A DNA stretch of 64,000 nucleotides. Source: Pseudomonas triticicola. Lineage in GTDB: Bacteria; Pseudomonadota; Gammaproteobacteria; Pseudomonadales; Pseudomonadaceae. The first letter of the stretch is position 1, and every line of letters begins with the position of its first letter. Position numbers and translations under genes: made by a program. This document shows positions 7,981 to 17,565 of the stretch, in pieces. The stretch is taken from contig NZ_JAHSTX010000001.1 of the NCBI RefSeq assembly GCF_019145375.1, positions 1,463,001 through 1,527,000 of the forward strand, in the 5' to 3' direction. The notes under the pieces are model-generated. The model was not told where the DNA came from. It did no database searches and saw only the letters and a list, made by a program, of their open reading frames with translations.

Positions 7981-10900
7981 ATGCGTATGCCCGGCCAGCC
8001 ATCTTCATCTGCAATTTCCCGCGCGGCCGATGCGCCGATGCTCGATGAAGCATGGCTGGAGAACTGTCGGTTCAGTCTGCTGCGCCGTGACCATGAACTG
8101 ACCTGGTTCAGCCTTCAAGACAGCCACTCGGGCCAGAGCTGGTTCGCCGTGCGTGCGCCGATCCAGCGTCCGGCGCTGTGCCAGCGGCTGGAGCGCGATT
8201 TCCATTTGCAGTTGCCTTCGCAGTGGGCGCTCAACCCGCTCGCGCTGATTCGCTCGGCGGACGGGCCGGTGTTGGTCTACCCGCAATGGGGCGCGCCGCT
8301 GGCTCGACTGATCGACGCCGCCGGCTTACCACTCGGACGGGTGCTGAATATCGCCGTCGCCGCTGCCAATGCGCTGGTCCACTCTCGCCATCCGGAAACA
8401 GCGCAAAACCCTGTGGGCGCGAGCCTGCTCGCGAAAGCGTCAGTCCAGCCGACATCACCCTTGACTGACCCACCGCTTTCGCGAGCAGGCTCGCTCCCAC
8501 AGGGTTCTTTATTGCCTTGGCATCTGCTGATCGATGCTGACGACAGCGTCAGGCTGATGGGCTTCCACACCCACGCGCAGGAAACGCCGGCGACCGAACT
8601 GCCGAGCCTGGAACACTGGCCTTATCTGGCGCCGGAACAGCTGCAGCGCGACAGTGTCGATTCCGATGAGCGCAGCGACGTCTATGCGCTGTCGGCAATC
8701 ATCTACGAGGCGCTGACCGGGCGCCCGCCGCTGATCGCTCGCGACGCCTCGCAATGGTTGCATGTGCACGCCGCCGTCCAGCCTGTGTCGCCAGGGCAAT
8801 ACCAACCCGACCTGCCGCAAGGCATTTGCCATGTGCTGCTCAAAGGCCTGGCCAAGGAGCCGGACGCGCGCTATCAAAGCATCGAATCGCTGGCCGCTGA
8901 TCTGACCTGGTGCCTGCGCCAATGGCAGAAAAAAGGCCAGATCGAAGCGTTCCGCCTCGGTGCATTCGATGCTCGCGCAACGGCCACGCGCGGCGATGTG
9001 CTGTTTGGTCGTGATAACGAACGTCAGCAACTGCTTGAACAGATCCAGCGCGTGCGCAGCGACGGCATCGCTCGCGTGCTGCTGGTTGTCGGCGCACCGG
9101 GAGCGGGGAAGTCGACGCTGATCCAGCAAGTCCTGCGTAGCCAGGCACCCGGTTATTGGGCCAGCGGCAAGATCGAACTGCTGAACAATGACCGGCCCTT
9201 TGCGCCGCTGGCGCAGATTTTTCAGTCTCTGATCAGCCAAGTGTTGACCAAGCCCACGCTGGCCTTGCAGGCCTTGGCCGAGCAACTGCGCGAAACCCTC
9301 AAGGGCCGTGGCCGTTTGCTGCTGGACCTGGCGCCGGAAGCCGAACTGCTGATTGGCGCCACCGCCGAACTGCCGAACATGCCGGCGCGCCACGCCCTCG
9401 ACCGGGTCAATCGGACGCTGCTCGATGCGCTCGAAGTCTTTGCGCAACCGGGGCATCCGCTGCTGCTGTTTATCGACGACTTGCAGTGGGCTGACGACTC
9501 GACGCAGGCGTTTCTCAAAGCCTTTATCGCCCGACCGACGCGGCATCTGCTGCTGGTTCTGGCGTATCGCGAGGGCGAGTTGACGGAGCATCCGGGCGGC
9601 TGGCTCGATGAGATGCGCAGAGCACCCGCGCTGCCAGTCAGTGACCTTCGACTAGGGCCGCTGTCGGTGCAGGCCGTTGCGCAACTGATGGCGGTCGAAC
9701 TCGATGCTGACGTCGACAACCTCGATGCGCTGGCCCGCGTCGTGCACTTCAAAACCGCCGGCAATCCGTTGTTCGTCAGCCAGGTCGCGCGTGCTCTGGT
9801 GGACGAGCGTCTGCTGCGTTTCGACGCGACGACGCGGCGCTGGGTGTGGAATCTGGCCGAAGTGAACGGCTATCGCTACGCCGACAACGTGGCCGAATTG
9901 ATGGTGCAACGCTTGCTGCGTCTGCCGGCCAGTGCCCGTGAAGTGTTGCGCACCGCGGGTTACGTCGGTGGCCGCTGTGACGAAACGCTGTTGGGCGATT
10001 TGCTGGGCGACGATCCGGCGCAATTGCTGCGTGACGTGGATTATCTGGTCAGCGCCGGGTTTCTCCTGCGCGAGCCTGGCCAACTGGTGTTTCCCCACGA
10101 TCGAGTGTTGGAAGCCGCTGCTGCGCTGACCGCGCCGGCCGGGCGTTCGGCTGAGCATGCGCGCATCGCCGCCGCCATGCTCGATCAATGCGGCGAGCAG
10201 CGGCAGGCGCGGGTCTTCGACATCGCCAGTCAGATTCAGCGCAGCGCCGGCAATGCGCTGCAAGCGCCTCGACGCGCTGAATTCATCCAGTTATTGCTCG
10301 AAGCTGCCGAGCGCGCCCGCGATAGCGCCGCTGTCGAGCAGGCCGTGGATTATCTGCGCAGCGCCGAGGTATTACTTGGCGACAACGGCTGGACGCAGCT
10401 CTACCCGCAAGCCTTCGCGGCGCGCTGGCTGGCAGCCGACTGCGCGATGTTGCTGGCGGATCTGCCCGGCGCGCAACAGCGTCTCGACGACTGTCTGGAA
10501 CACGCTGCCACCGTGCTGGACCGGGCGAAAACCTACCGCCTGCGCGCCAGCCTGCGCACCTTGCATTCCGATTACCACGGCGCAATCGGCGAAGCGCTGG
10601 CCGGTCTTGCCTTGCTCGACATCGACCTGCAGCGACACCCATCGAAGGCGCAACTGGGCGAAGCGTTCGAACGGGTTCGGCAATTGGTCGGTGCGCGACG
10701 GATCGCTGAGTTGACGGCGTTGCCCAAAGCCAACGAGCCGCGAATCGAAGTGGCCATGGAACTGCTGAGCACGCTGATCGCCTCGTTCTTCGTGCAGGAC
10801 GACATTGCTTTTTTGCACCTGGCGAAGATGGTCGAACTGACTTTGCTCCATGGCACCACGCCGAGCAGCGGCTACGGTTTTGCCTGGTACGGCGTGATGA

Positions 10901-13236
10901 TCGCCGACCGTTATGGCGAATATCTGGACGGTGTTGCTTTCGCCGAACTGGCGCTGGAACTGACTGATCTGCACGGCTATGAGGCGGGGCGCACCGGCAC
11001 GCTGGTGGCGCTGGATCAGGTCAGCGCGTGGACCCGGCCGATGGCTTACGCGCGGCAGAAGGCTTTCGCCGCGTTTGAGTGCGGTCAGGCCGGCGGCGAT
11101 CTGGGCATGTCGTGTTACGCCTGCAACCACATCGGCTCCGATCTGCTGTTCATGGGCGAGCCGCTGCCAAACGTGTTGAACGAGCTGGACGTCGGCCTGA
11201 GTTGGGTGCGGCAGTTTCACTACATCGACATCGAGCGCATTCTGCTGGCGCAACAGGCGTTTGCCAGCGATTTGCGCAATGGGCCTGAGCCTCGTTCGAT
11301 CGCAATGCTGGAGGCTTTGGAACATGACCGCTTCGGCCCGCTGCATCGCGACCGCGTTTCACAGCCGACGCTGTTGTGGATGTGGTTGTATTCGGGCATG
11401 TCGGCGTTCTATTTCGGTGAAGTGCGTTACGCGTTGCGCCGTTTCGAAGACGCCGAGGCGTTGACCTGGTCGCTGCCGGCGCACATTGATCTGGCGCATT
11501 ACTACCTGTTCTACAGCTTGGCACTGGCCAGTCCCGAGGCGCCGGGCTCTGTTGCCGAAAAACTGCAGAAACTGGAGCAGCAACGGCAGCGTTTTCTGCC
11601 ATGGGTCGAGCTCAATCCTTCGACCTTCAGCAACAAACTGCTGCTGATCGAAGGCGCGATGGCCCGCGTGCGCGGCGAAGGGCTGGCCGCCATTCGCTAC
11701 TTCGACCAAGCGCAAATCGCGGCGGCCGCTGCCGGGTTTATCCATGAGCAAGCACTGGCACATGAACAACTGGCCGAGGTCTGTCTGGCCAACGGCCTGG
11801 TCTCCGGCACGCATCATCACCTGCGTGTTGCGCGCGACTGCTATGTGCTGTGGGGCGCTGAAGCCAAGGCGCGCCAGCTCGAAGCGCAGCATCCGTTTCT
11901 CGCCCACGAGCATTCCCTGGAAGCGGGAACGCCGGTGACGCGGGTGCGCCTTGACCTGGAAGTCGGCATTGAAGCGGCACGCGCGGTCTCGCAAGAGGTG
12001 TTGCTCGATCGGCTGGTGGAGACCTTGATGAATCACTTGATGATTCAGGCCGGTGCCGATCGCGGCGCGCTGCTGTTGGTCGCCGAGGGTGAGTTGCAAT
12101 TGGCCGCTGCCGCGCATATCGAGGCGGGCAACGTGCGGGTCAGTCAGGACAACGATCGCTCGCTGGAGCAGATCGCGCCGGTTTCAGTGCTCAATTCGAC
12201 CATGCGCACGCGCACGCCGCTAGTGCTTGACGATGCCCGCGCCGACTGCCCGCAAGCCTACAGCGCTGATCTGCAGCAACGGCAGACGCGCTCGCTGATG
12301 TGCCTGCCGTTGCTCAAGCAGGGCGCGCTGATCGGTCTGGTGTATCTGGAAAACAGCCTGGTACCGAAGCTGTTCAGCGCCGAACGCCTGACCATGCTGG
12401 AAATTCTCGCCTCGCAGGCAGCGGTGTCGCTGCAGACCGCGCGGCTGTATGCGCAACTGGTCGAAGACAACCGATTGCGCGCGCAGATGGAAGCCGACTT
12501 GCGCAGCTCGCGGGCGGAACTGGCGCGCAACTCGCACCTGAAAATGATGGGCGAACTGTCGGCCTCGATCGCCCACGAAATCAGCCAGCCGCTGCTGGGC
12601 ATTTCATCGAACGCCTCGGCCAGTCTGCGCTGGCTCAAGCGCGACACGCCTGATCTCGGCGAGGCTATTCAGGGACTGGAAGACATCCGCTCCGACAGCG
12701 CCCGTGCCACCGAGATCGTCCAGGCCCTGCGCGCATTGGCCAGGCAGGCGCCGTTGCAACGATTGCCGGTGTCGATTGACGCGTTGATCGGTGAGGTCGT
12801 GCAGCTGACGGCCAGCGATGTGCACAATCGCGGGGTGAGCTTGCACACGCAACTCAACGCTGCTGACCCGGTACTGGGGGATCGGGTGCAGATCCAGCAG
12901 GTGATCTACAACCTGATCGTCAACGCGCTGGAAGCAATGGCTGGGCAGGGCGTGACTGACGGGCGCCTGGTGATTGAGTCGACGCTGTCCGATGGGCAGG
13001 TCTGCGTGGCTTTTCAAGACAACGGGCCGGGGATCGCCGAGCATCAGCGTGAAGAAATTTTCGATGCGTTCTTCACCACCAAGGGCAGCGGCATGGGCAT
13101 GGGCCTGGCGATTTGCCGAACGGTGATAGGCGCCCATGGCGGGACGTTGCGCGTGGAAGACAGCGAAGAGGGCGCGCGGATCTGCTTCAGACTGCCGCTT
13201 GCGCCGGACGCCAGGATCAAAAGCCCCTCACCCTAA
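7981..13236 (+). CDS. Pseudokinase/ATPase/GAF sensor histidine kinase, 1751 aa
   Basis: Very large cytoplasmic sensor kinase. Order: a Ser/Thr-kinase-like domain (res ~20-310) that keeps the APEQ and DERSDVYALSAIIYEALTG segments but lacks recognisable HRD and DFG motifs; an AAA/MalT-like ATPase (Walker A GAPGAGKS near res 371, Walker B LLLFIDDLQW near 495); a long TPR-like helical region (~700-1300); a GAF domain (~1335-1490); a HisKA H-box (SIAHEISQP, His near 1531); and HATPase_c (DNGPGIAEHQREEIF, GSGMGMGLAI). Res ~143-176 are encoded by a REP inverted pair inserted in frame where the kinase catalytic loop should be. The C-terminal KSPSP comes from another repeat. It is divergent from two response regulators and probably works with them; the signal is unknown. 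Confidence 0.93.
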   Translation: MRMPGQPSSSAISRAADAPMLDEAWLENCRFSLLRRDHELTWFSLQDSHSGQSWFAVRAPIQRPALCQRLERDFHLQLPSQWALNPLALIRSADGPVLVYPQWGAPLARLIDAAGLPLGRVLNIAVAAANALVHSRHPETAQNPVGASLLAKASVQPTSPLTDPPLSRAGSLPQGSLLPWHLLIDADDSVRLMGFHTHAQETPATELPSLEHWPYLAPEQLQRDSVDSDERSDVYALSAIIYEALTGRPPLIARDASQWLHVHAAVQPVSPGQYQPDLPQGICHVLLKGLAKEPDARYQSIESLAADLTWCLRQWQKKGQIEAFRLGAFDARATATRGDVLFGRDNERQQLLEQIQRVRSDGIARVLLVVGAPGAGKSTLIQQVLRSQAPGYWASGKIELLNNDRPFAPLAQIFQSLISQVLTKPTLALQALAEQLRETLKGRGRLLLDLAPEAELLIGATAELPNMPARHALDRVNRTLLDALEVFAQPGHPLLLFIDDLQWADDSTQAFLKAFIARPTRHLLLVLAYREGELTEHPGGWLDEMRRAPALPVSDLRLGPLSVQAVAQLMAVELDADVDNLDALARVVHFKTAGNPLFVSQVARALVDERLLRFDATTRRWVWNLAEVNGYRYADNVAELMVQRLLRLPASAREVLRTAGYVGGRCDETLLGDLLGDDPAQLLRDVDYLVSAGFLLREPGQLVFPHDRVLEAAAALTAPAGRSAEHARIAAAMLDQCGEQRQARVFDIASQIQRSAGNALQAPRRAEFIQLLLEAAERARDSAAVEQAVDYLRSAEVLLGDNGWTQLYPQAFAARWLAADCAMLLADLPGAQQRLDDCLEHAATVLDRAKTYRLRASLRTLHSDYHGAIGEALAGLALLDIDLQRHPSKAQLGEAFERVRQLVGARRIAELTALPKANEPRIEVAMELLSTLIASFFVQDDIAFLHLAKMVELTLLHGTTPSSGYGFAWYGVMIADRYGEYLDGVAFAELALELTDLHGYEAGRTGTLVALDQVSAWTRPMAYARQKAFAAFECGQAGGDLGMSCYACNHIGSDLLFMGEPLPNVLNELDVGLSWVRQFHYIDIERILLAQQAFASDLRNGPEPRSIAMLEALEHDRFGPLHRDRVSQPTLLWMWLYSGMSAFYFGEVRYALRRFEDAEALTWSLPAHIDLAHYYLFYSLALASPEAPGSVAEKLQKLEQQRQRFLPWVELNPSTFSNKLLLIEGAMARVRGEGLAAIRYFDQAQIAAAAAGFIHEQALAHEQLAEVCLANGLVSGTHHHLRVARDCYVLWGAEAKARQLEAQHPFLAHEHSLEAGTPVTRVRLDLEVGIEAARAVSQEVLLDRLVETLMNHLMIQAGADRGALLLVAEGELQLAAAAHIEAGNVRVSQDNDRSLEQIAPVSVLNSTMRTRTPLVLDDARADCPQAYSADLQQRQTRSLMCLPLLKQGALIGLVYLENSLVPKLFSAERLTMLEILASQAAVSLQTARLYAQLVEDNRLRAQMEADLRSSRAELARNSHLKMMGELSASIAHEISQPLLGISSNASASLRWLKRDTPDLGEAIQGLEDIRSDSARATEIVQALRALARQAPLQRLPVSIDALIGEVVQLTASDVHNRGVSLHTQLNAADPVLGDRVQIQQVIYNLIVNALEAMAGQGVTDGRLVIESTLSDGQVCVAFQDNGPGIAEHQREEIFDAFFTTKGSGMGMGLAICRTVIGAHGGTLRVEDSEEGARICFRLPLAPDARIKSPSP
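8407..8506. repeat. REP inverted pair inside a coding sequence
   Basis: Two 33-nt arms (8407-8439 and 8474-8506) are reverse complements with one mismatch and carry the REP core found at 25064, 27886 and 38405. They lie inside the 1751-residue kinase gene and keep its frame open, adding about 33 residues (PVGASLLAKAS ... LSRAGSLPQG). The other REP copies in this window are between genes. Confidence 0.9.
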
Positions 13237-13374
13237 CCCTCTCCCGGAGGGAGAGGGGACTGACCGAGGTGTTTGGTCGAGCTATGCCGACCTGGGATAT
13301 CTAGCCGAACTCCGGTTTTGGAAAGCCCACAAATCGGCTCCCTCTCCCTAGGGAGAGGGCTGGGGTGAGGGGGG
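13224..13374. repeat. Single unit of the 3.4-kb repeat family, opposite orientation
   Basis: Begins CCCCTCACCCTAACCCTCTCCC and ends GGGAGAGGGCTGGGGTGAGG, with a middle (ctgaccgagg...atgccgacctgggatat) that matches the reverse complement of the 3390-3738 repeat. Its left edge encodes the last residues and stop codon of the giant kinase gene. Confidence 0.75.
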
Positions 13375-13415
13375 AGTTCACCGCCGTACCAACGCCGACC
13401 ACCAGCGCTCTACCG

Positions 13416-13443
13416 CAAAAAAAAGCCGCGAAAAATCGCGGCC
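13416..13443 (-). terminator. Rho-independent terminator of the AraC gene
   Basis: On the minus strand GCCGCGA-TTTT-TCGCGGC forms a 7-bp stem followed by eight T residues. It lies 38 bp past the stop codon of the AraC-family gene. Confidence 0.85.
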
Positions 13444-13480
13444 AAAAGGGAGGAGTGAACAAAACCCTTTGAAATCCGAC

Positions 13481-13957
13481 TCAGGGCCGCAGTTCCGTCA
13501 AGCGCTGGCCCATCGTCGAATTCAGCAACCCATCGCTGAGCCGCCAGACATCCGCATCCACCAGCGCCACCCGCGCTCCGCACATCAGTTGGCGCCAGAC
13601 CTTCGGCGGCATGCCCACCATGCGCCCGAACGTGCGGGTGAAGTGCGAGTGATCGGAAAATCCGCATTCATAAACAATCTCGGTAATCGCCATCGAGGTC
13701 AGCAACAGCCCTTTGGCCTTGTCGATCTTCATCTTCAGCATCCATTCCTGAGGCGAGCAGCCGGTGACGATCTTGAACGCCCGGGAAAAGTGGCTGCGTG
13801 ACAGATTGCAATGTTCGGCGATCTCGCTGACGCGCAGGCTGCGGCTCAGATCGTGCAGCATGTAGGCCTTGGCGCGGCGTTCCTGCCAGCCGGACAGTGC
13901 GCCCAGTGGGCGAGCCAGGTGGCAGGAAGGGTCTGACTTCACCGATTGCGGGTTCAT
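13481..13957 (-). CDS. AraC-family transcriptional regulator, short form
   Basis: A 158-residue protein made almost entirely of the two AraC helix-turn-helix motifs: LRVSEIAEHCNLSRSHFSRAFK and, in the second, ITEIVYECGFSDHSHFTRTFGRMVG. The N-terminal sensing domain of full-length AraC proteins is absent, as in SoxS/MarA-type regulators, so activity may be set by abundance. It is the gene next to the OYE at 14046, same strand and upstream end 89 bp beyond the OYE stop. A strong terminator follows. Target genes are unknown. Confidence 0.87.
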   Translation of the reverse strand: MNPQSVKSDPSCHLARPLGALSGWQERRAKAYMLHDLSRSLRVSEIAEHCNLSRSHFSRAFKIVTGCSPQEWMLKMKIDKAKGLLLTSMAITEIVYECGFSDHSHFTRTFGRMVGMPPKVWRQLMCGARVALVDADVWRLSDGLLNSTMGQRLTELRP

Positions 13958-14045
13958 GGCGGCTCTCCTGATCGATGGGCAAAGTCTGGCCGCAGGCTTT
14001 ATTTAAAGTCCTTAAACAAACCTTAAAAGTTATGAAGCCCAAGCC

Positions 14046-15158
14046 TCAGGCGTGAAACGGATAATCGACGTAACCACGCTGATCGCCGCCGAAGAAACTG
14101 CTCGGATCCGGCGCGTTCAGTTCAAGCCCGTCGTGCAGCCGACGCGGCAGATCCGGGTTGGCCAAAAATGGCCGGCCAAAGGCAATGATGTCGGCGCGAT
14201 CGGCGTTCAGCGCCTGTTCGGCGGACTCGGCGTCGTAACCGCCAGCGAGGATCAGCACGCCGTTCCAGGTCTGGCGCAACTGGGCGATGATCGCGTCCCA
14301 GCGCGGGTCGAAGTTTTCGTCCTTGACCGTGCCGACCATGGCCGGCTCGACCAGGTGCAGGTAGGCCAGATTCCACTGGTTGAGCGCCTCGACCAGATAA
14401 CCGAAGGTCGCTTCAGGCGTGTCATCGCCCATGCCCATGAAGCGGCCCATTGGCGTCAGCCGCACGCCAACGCGCTCGGCACCGACTTCATCAGCGACGG
14501 CGGCGACCACTTCGAGCAGAAACCGCGCACGGTTTTCCACACTGCCGCCATAGGCGTCATCACGCTGGTTGCTATTGCTATTGAGGAATTGATCGAGCAG
14601 ATAACCGTTGCCGGCATGGATCTCCACGCCGTCCATGCCAGCGTTCAACGCGTTGCGCGCAGCGCGGCGATAGTCTTCGACGATGTCGGCGATCTCCGCC
14701 GTTTCGAGGGCGCGCGGCACTGGCACATCACCCCACACGCCATTGCCTTGTTCATCGACGATAAAGGTCTTGCCCGGCACTGGCAGGGCGCTTGGCGCCA
14801 CCGGCAAACCGGCGTCAGGCTGGAAACTCGGGTGGGAAACCCGGCCGACGTGCCACAGCTGCATGAAGATCAGACCGTCGGCCTCTTGCACCGCGGTGCT
14901 GACTTCGCGCCAGGCCTGCACTTGCGCATCGGTGTAGATCCCCGGCGTCCACGCATAGCCCTGGCCTTGCTGAGAAATCTGCGTGGCCTCGGTAATGATC
15001 AGCGCAGCACTGGCGCGTTGGCGGTAGTACTCGGCGTTCATTGCGGTCGGCACGTCGCCCGGCTGGCCAGCGCGCGAGCGGGTCAGGGGCGCCATCGCCA
15101 CGCGATGGGCAAGGGTGTAAGGGCCGAGTGCGATGGGTTGAAACAGGCGACGGGTCAT
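14046..15158 (-). CDS. Old Yellow Enzyme-family alkene reductase (first copy)
   Basis: FMN-dependent ene-reductase of 370 residues that reduces activated C=C bonds (enones, maleimides, nitro-esters) with NADPH. Family signatures: PMTRSRA-like APLTRSRAGQPGD near the start, EATQISQQGQGY, the substrate-binding HAGNGYLLDQF segment (the usual H-x-x-N motif as HAGN), and the C-terminal FGRPFLANPDLP. The ATG at 15158 gives the family length; the open frame to 15308 adds an unlikely extension. A second, divergent paralogue is at 25171. No operator like that of the second copy is visible upstream, so control differs. Confidence 0.92.
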   Translation of the reverse strand: MTRRLFQPIALGPYTLAHRVAMAPLTRSRAGQPGDVPTAMNAEYYRQRASAALIITEATQISQQGQGYAWTPGIYTDAQVQAWREVSTAVQEADGLIFMQLWHVGRVSHPSFQPDAGLPVAPSALPVPGKTFIVDEQGNGVWGDVPVPRALETAEIADIVEDYRRAARNALNAGMDGVEIHAGNGYLLDQFLNSNSNQRDDAYGGSVENRARFLLEVVAAVADEVGAERVGVRLTPMGRFMGMGDDTPEATFGYLVEALNQWNLAYLHLVEPAMVGTVKDENFDPRWDAIIAQLRQTWNGVLILAGGYDAESAEQALNADRADIIAFGRPFLANPDLPRRLHDGLELNAPDPSSFFGGDQRGYVDYPFHA

Positions 15159-15296
15159 GGGTAGCTCCGGATTTTCGATGAGTAGGGTTCCAGCGCGGCA
15201 GTCAGGTGCCGCGCGCTGTGCAGGTAACTTAACCGGGGGTGGCGGGGCTGATAATCCGTGGCCGGCGCTACGCAGTTTTGCGCGCAACGCAACGGC

Positions 15297-15324
15297 GCCC
15301 GCGCTCATCGCTGATGAGCGCGGG
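15297..15324. terminator. Hairpin after the molybdenum hydroxylase operon
   Basis: A 13-bp perfect stem (GCCCGCGCTCATC / GATGAGCGCGGGC) begins 6 bp past the last stop codon. No clear T-run follows on either strand, so it may stabilise the 3' end or stop transcription weakly. Confidence 0.5.
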
Positions 15325-15330
15325 CGTGGT

Positions 15331-17565
15331 TCAGGCCGGTTGGCTCGAGCGAGTCAGCGGCAGATTCAGCCAGCGCCGGCCAGTGGCATTGCTGACCGCG
15401 TTGCCGAGCGCAGCAGCCATTGGCCCTTGGACAATTTCGGCAGCACCGAGGAAAGGTTCGCCCGGTTGATCGAGCAGGTGCACATCGACTTTTTTCGGCA
15501 ATTGCGTAAAGCGCAGAATCGGATAACCACTCCAGTCGTAGCTGCGAATGCCGCCAGCGTCGTAGGCGACTTTTTCGTAGAGCGTCCAGCTGGCCGACTG
15601 GACGATGCCGCCCTCGACCTGATTGCGCAGGCCATCTGGGCTGACGATCTGGCCAACATCGACCGCTGTCACCACATGATCGACACGGATTTCGCCGGTC
15701 TGCGGATGCACCCGCAGTTTCACCGCGAGGGCGCAGTAACCCATGATGTTCTTGTAGCGGGCGAAGGCAAAACCGATTCCCGCGCCGGGTTCGCTGCTCT
15801 TGTGGGGCCAGCCGATTTCGTCACGCACGCGCTTAATCACAGCCTGGGCACGTGGGTCGCGCAGATGCGCCAGGCGCAACGCCAGCGGATCGAGCCCGGC
15901 CTTGATCGCCAACTCATCGATACCCGCCTCGATGGCGAAGATGTTGATGTGCGCACCCAGCGAGCGCATGGCCGAAGTGCGGAACGGCATGGTGGTGACG
16001 AAATTCATATTGATCCGCGTCGCGCCCAGCTCGTACAGCGGCACCGCGTTGCGATCGCCATCACCTTCGGGTTGGGCGATCGGCACCGACGGCGCCGAGG
16101 CGAAGGGTTTCGCCAACAGGCGTGCCGGCAGCAGGCGCCCGGCATTGACGATGCGTTCGTTATGCGGCGTGGTCCACAGCTCGTAGTTCCAGTCCTGCAA
16201 ACGGCCCTGACTGAGGCCGGCATCGATTTCGGTGACCATCGCCGAACTGTACGGCTCCCAGAGATTTTCCTGCTCGCGCATCCATTGCACCCTGACCGGC
16301 GTGCCCGGCAGGCGCATAGCGATCAGCGCGGCATCGGCGGCGGCATCATCGGCGCCGTTGTGGCCATAGCAGCCCGAGCCTTCGGTATGAATGCAGCGCA
16401 CACGCTCCGGCGGCAGACCCAGCATCTCGGCGATACCGGCGCGCAATGGATAGACACCCTGGGTGTGGGTCCACACCGTGAGCACGCCATTGTTGAACCA
16501 GGCCACCGCACAGGACGGGCCGATCGAACCATGCATCAGATACTGCTTGGTCACCCGCGCTTTGAATCGAGTCTCGGTTGCGTCGCCGGGATTGCCGTTA
16601 TTACTGATCGGATAGCGCTTAGACGGCAGTTGCTTGAGCAAATCATGAATCCCGGCGGCTTCGGGAATCGCCTCGCCACCACTCCACTTGGCACTCTCAA
16701 TCCCGCTGCGCATGGCCTTGATCGCTTGCCACTCATCACGGGCGACCACCGCCAGATAGTTGCCGTCGCGAATCACTTTGACCACGCCGTTCAACGCCTC
16801 GATGGACGCGGCATCGAACGCCTGAAGCGTGCAGCCGGGACGCGGCGGGCGGATGACACGCGCGTGCAGCATGCCCGGCAGGCGCATGTCCTGCACAAAT
16901 GCCGCGCCGCCGCTGACCTTGGCCGGAATGTCCAGGCGCGGCAGGTTGTGGCCGATCAGTTTGAAATCGGCCGCCGCCATCGCCGGTGATTGCGCCTTGG
17001 CGTACTGGTGCACATCGACATGCTTGACCGCGTCGGCATATGCCATGCGCTGACCATTCGGCCCTTCGATGATGCCATCGCGAGTGCTCAGTTGCGCAGC
17101 ATCGACTTGCCAACTGCGCGCGGCGGCATCGACGAGCATTTCCCGCACTTGCGCGGCGGCGTTGTACAGCGCGGTGCCGCTGTCGAAAATGCTATGGCTG
17201 CCGGCGGTGTAGCCTTCGTTGGGCGTCAGCGCGGTGTCGGCGGTGAGCAAGTTGATCGCGCTGGCCGGCACCTGCAAACGCTCGGCAGCGATTTGCAGCA
17301 ACGCGGTTTTCACCCCGGTGCCCAGTTCGACCTTGCCGGTGTACACGGTGATGCCGTCGGCGCCGATGCGAATCCACGCGTCGAGGTATGGGTTGGTGCG
17401 CAAGCTGCCGGGCAGATCGGGGGCCAGCACCACAGTGCCAAGGGTGTCGACTTCGGTGTCGGCCAAGGCACGCCGCGCTACCGGCATCAGCGTAAAAGCC
17501 ATGAGCAACGCGCCGCCACGCAGGAAGGCCCGGCGGCTGGGGTCCAAGCCGTTAGCTGCGCTCAT
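15331..17565 (-). CDS. Molybdopterin-binding hydroxylase large subunit (IorB/xanthine dehydrogenase family)
   Basis: Catalytic molybdenum-cofactor subunit of an aldehyde/N-heterocycle oxidoreductase, 744 residues. A twin-arginine signal (RRAFLRGGALLMAF, res ~10-24) shows export as a folded protein. The active-site glutamate segment LGAAEIVQGP lies near the C-terminus. The start ATG at 17565 overlaps the stop of the 2Fe-2S subunit gene by 4 bp, so the two are translationally coupled. No FAD subunit is encoded; with the downstream cytochrome this matches the isoquinoline-1-oxidoreductase/nicotinate-dehydrogenase layout, where electrons go to cytochrome c. Substrate is not known; aldehydes are possible. 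Confidence 0.9.
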   Translation of the reverse strand: MSAANGLDPSRRAFLRGGALLMAFTLMPVARRALADTEVDTLGTVVLAPDLPGSLRTNPYLDAWIRIGADGITVYTGKVELGTGVKTALLQIAAERLQVPASAINLLTADTALTPNEGYTAGSHSIFDSGTALYNAAAQVREMLVDAAARSWQVDAAQLSTRDGIIEGPNGQRMAYADAVKHVDVHQYAKAQSPAMAAADFKLIGHNLPRLDIPAKVSGGAAFVQDMRLPGMLHARVIRPPRPGCTLQAFDAASIEALNGVVKVIRDGNYLAVVARDEWQAIKAMRSGIESAKWSGGEAIPEAAGIHDLLKQLPSKRYPISNNGNPGDATETRFKARVTKQYLMHGSIGPSCAVAWFNNGVLTVWTHTQGVYPLRAGIAEMLGLPPERVRCIHTEGSGCYGHNGADDAAADAALIAMRLPGTPVRVQWMREQENLWEPYSSAMVTEIDAGLSQGRLQDWNYELWTTPHNERIVNAGRLLPARLLAKPFASAPSVPIAQPEGDGDRNAVPLYELGATRINMNFVTTMPFRTSAMRSLGAHINIFAIEAGIDELAIKAGLDPLALRLAHLRDPRAQAVIKRVRDEIGWPHKSSEPGAGIGFAFARYKNIMGYCALAVKLRVHPQTGEIRVDHVVTAVDVGQIVSPDGLRNQVEGGIVQSASWTLYEKVAYDAGGIRSYDWSGYPILRFTQLPKKVDVHLLDQPGEPFLGAAEIVQGPMAAALGNAVSNATGRRWLNLPLTRSSQPA

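Noticed and set aside
14052..15164. 370-residue open frame opposite to the first OYE
   Set aside because: It mirrors the OYE gene, whose motifs are unambiguous.
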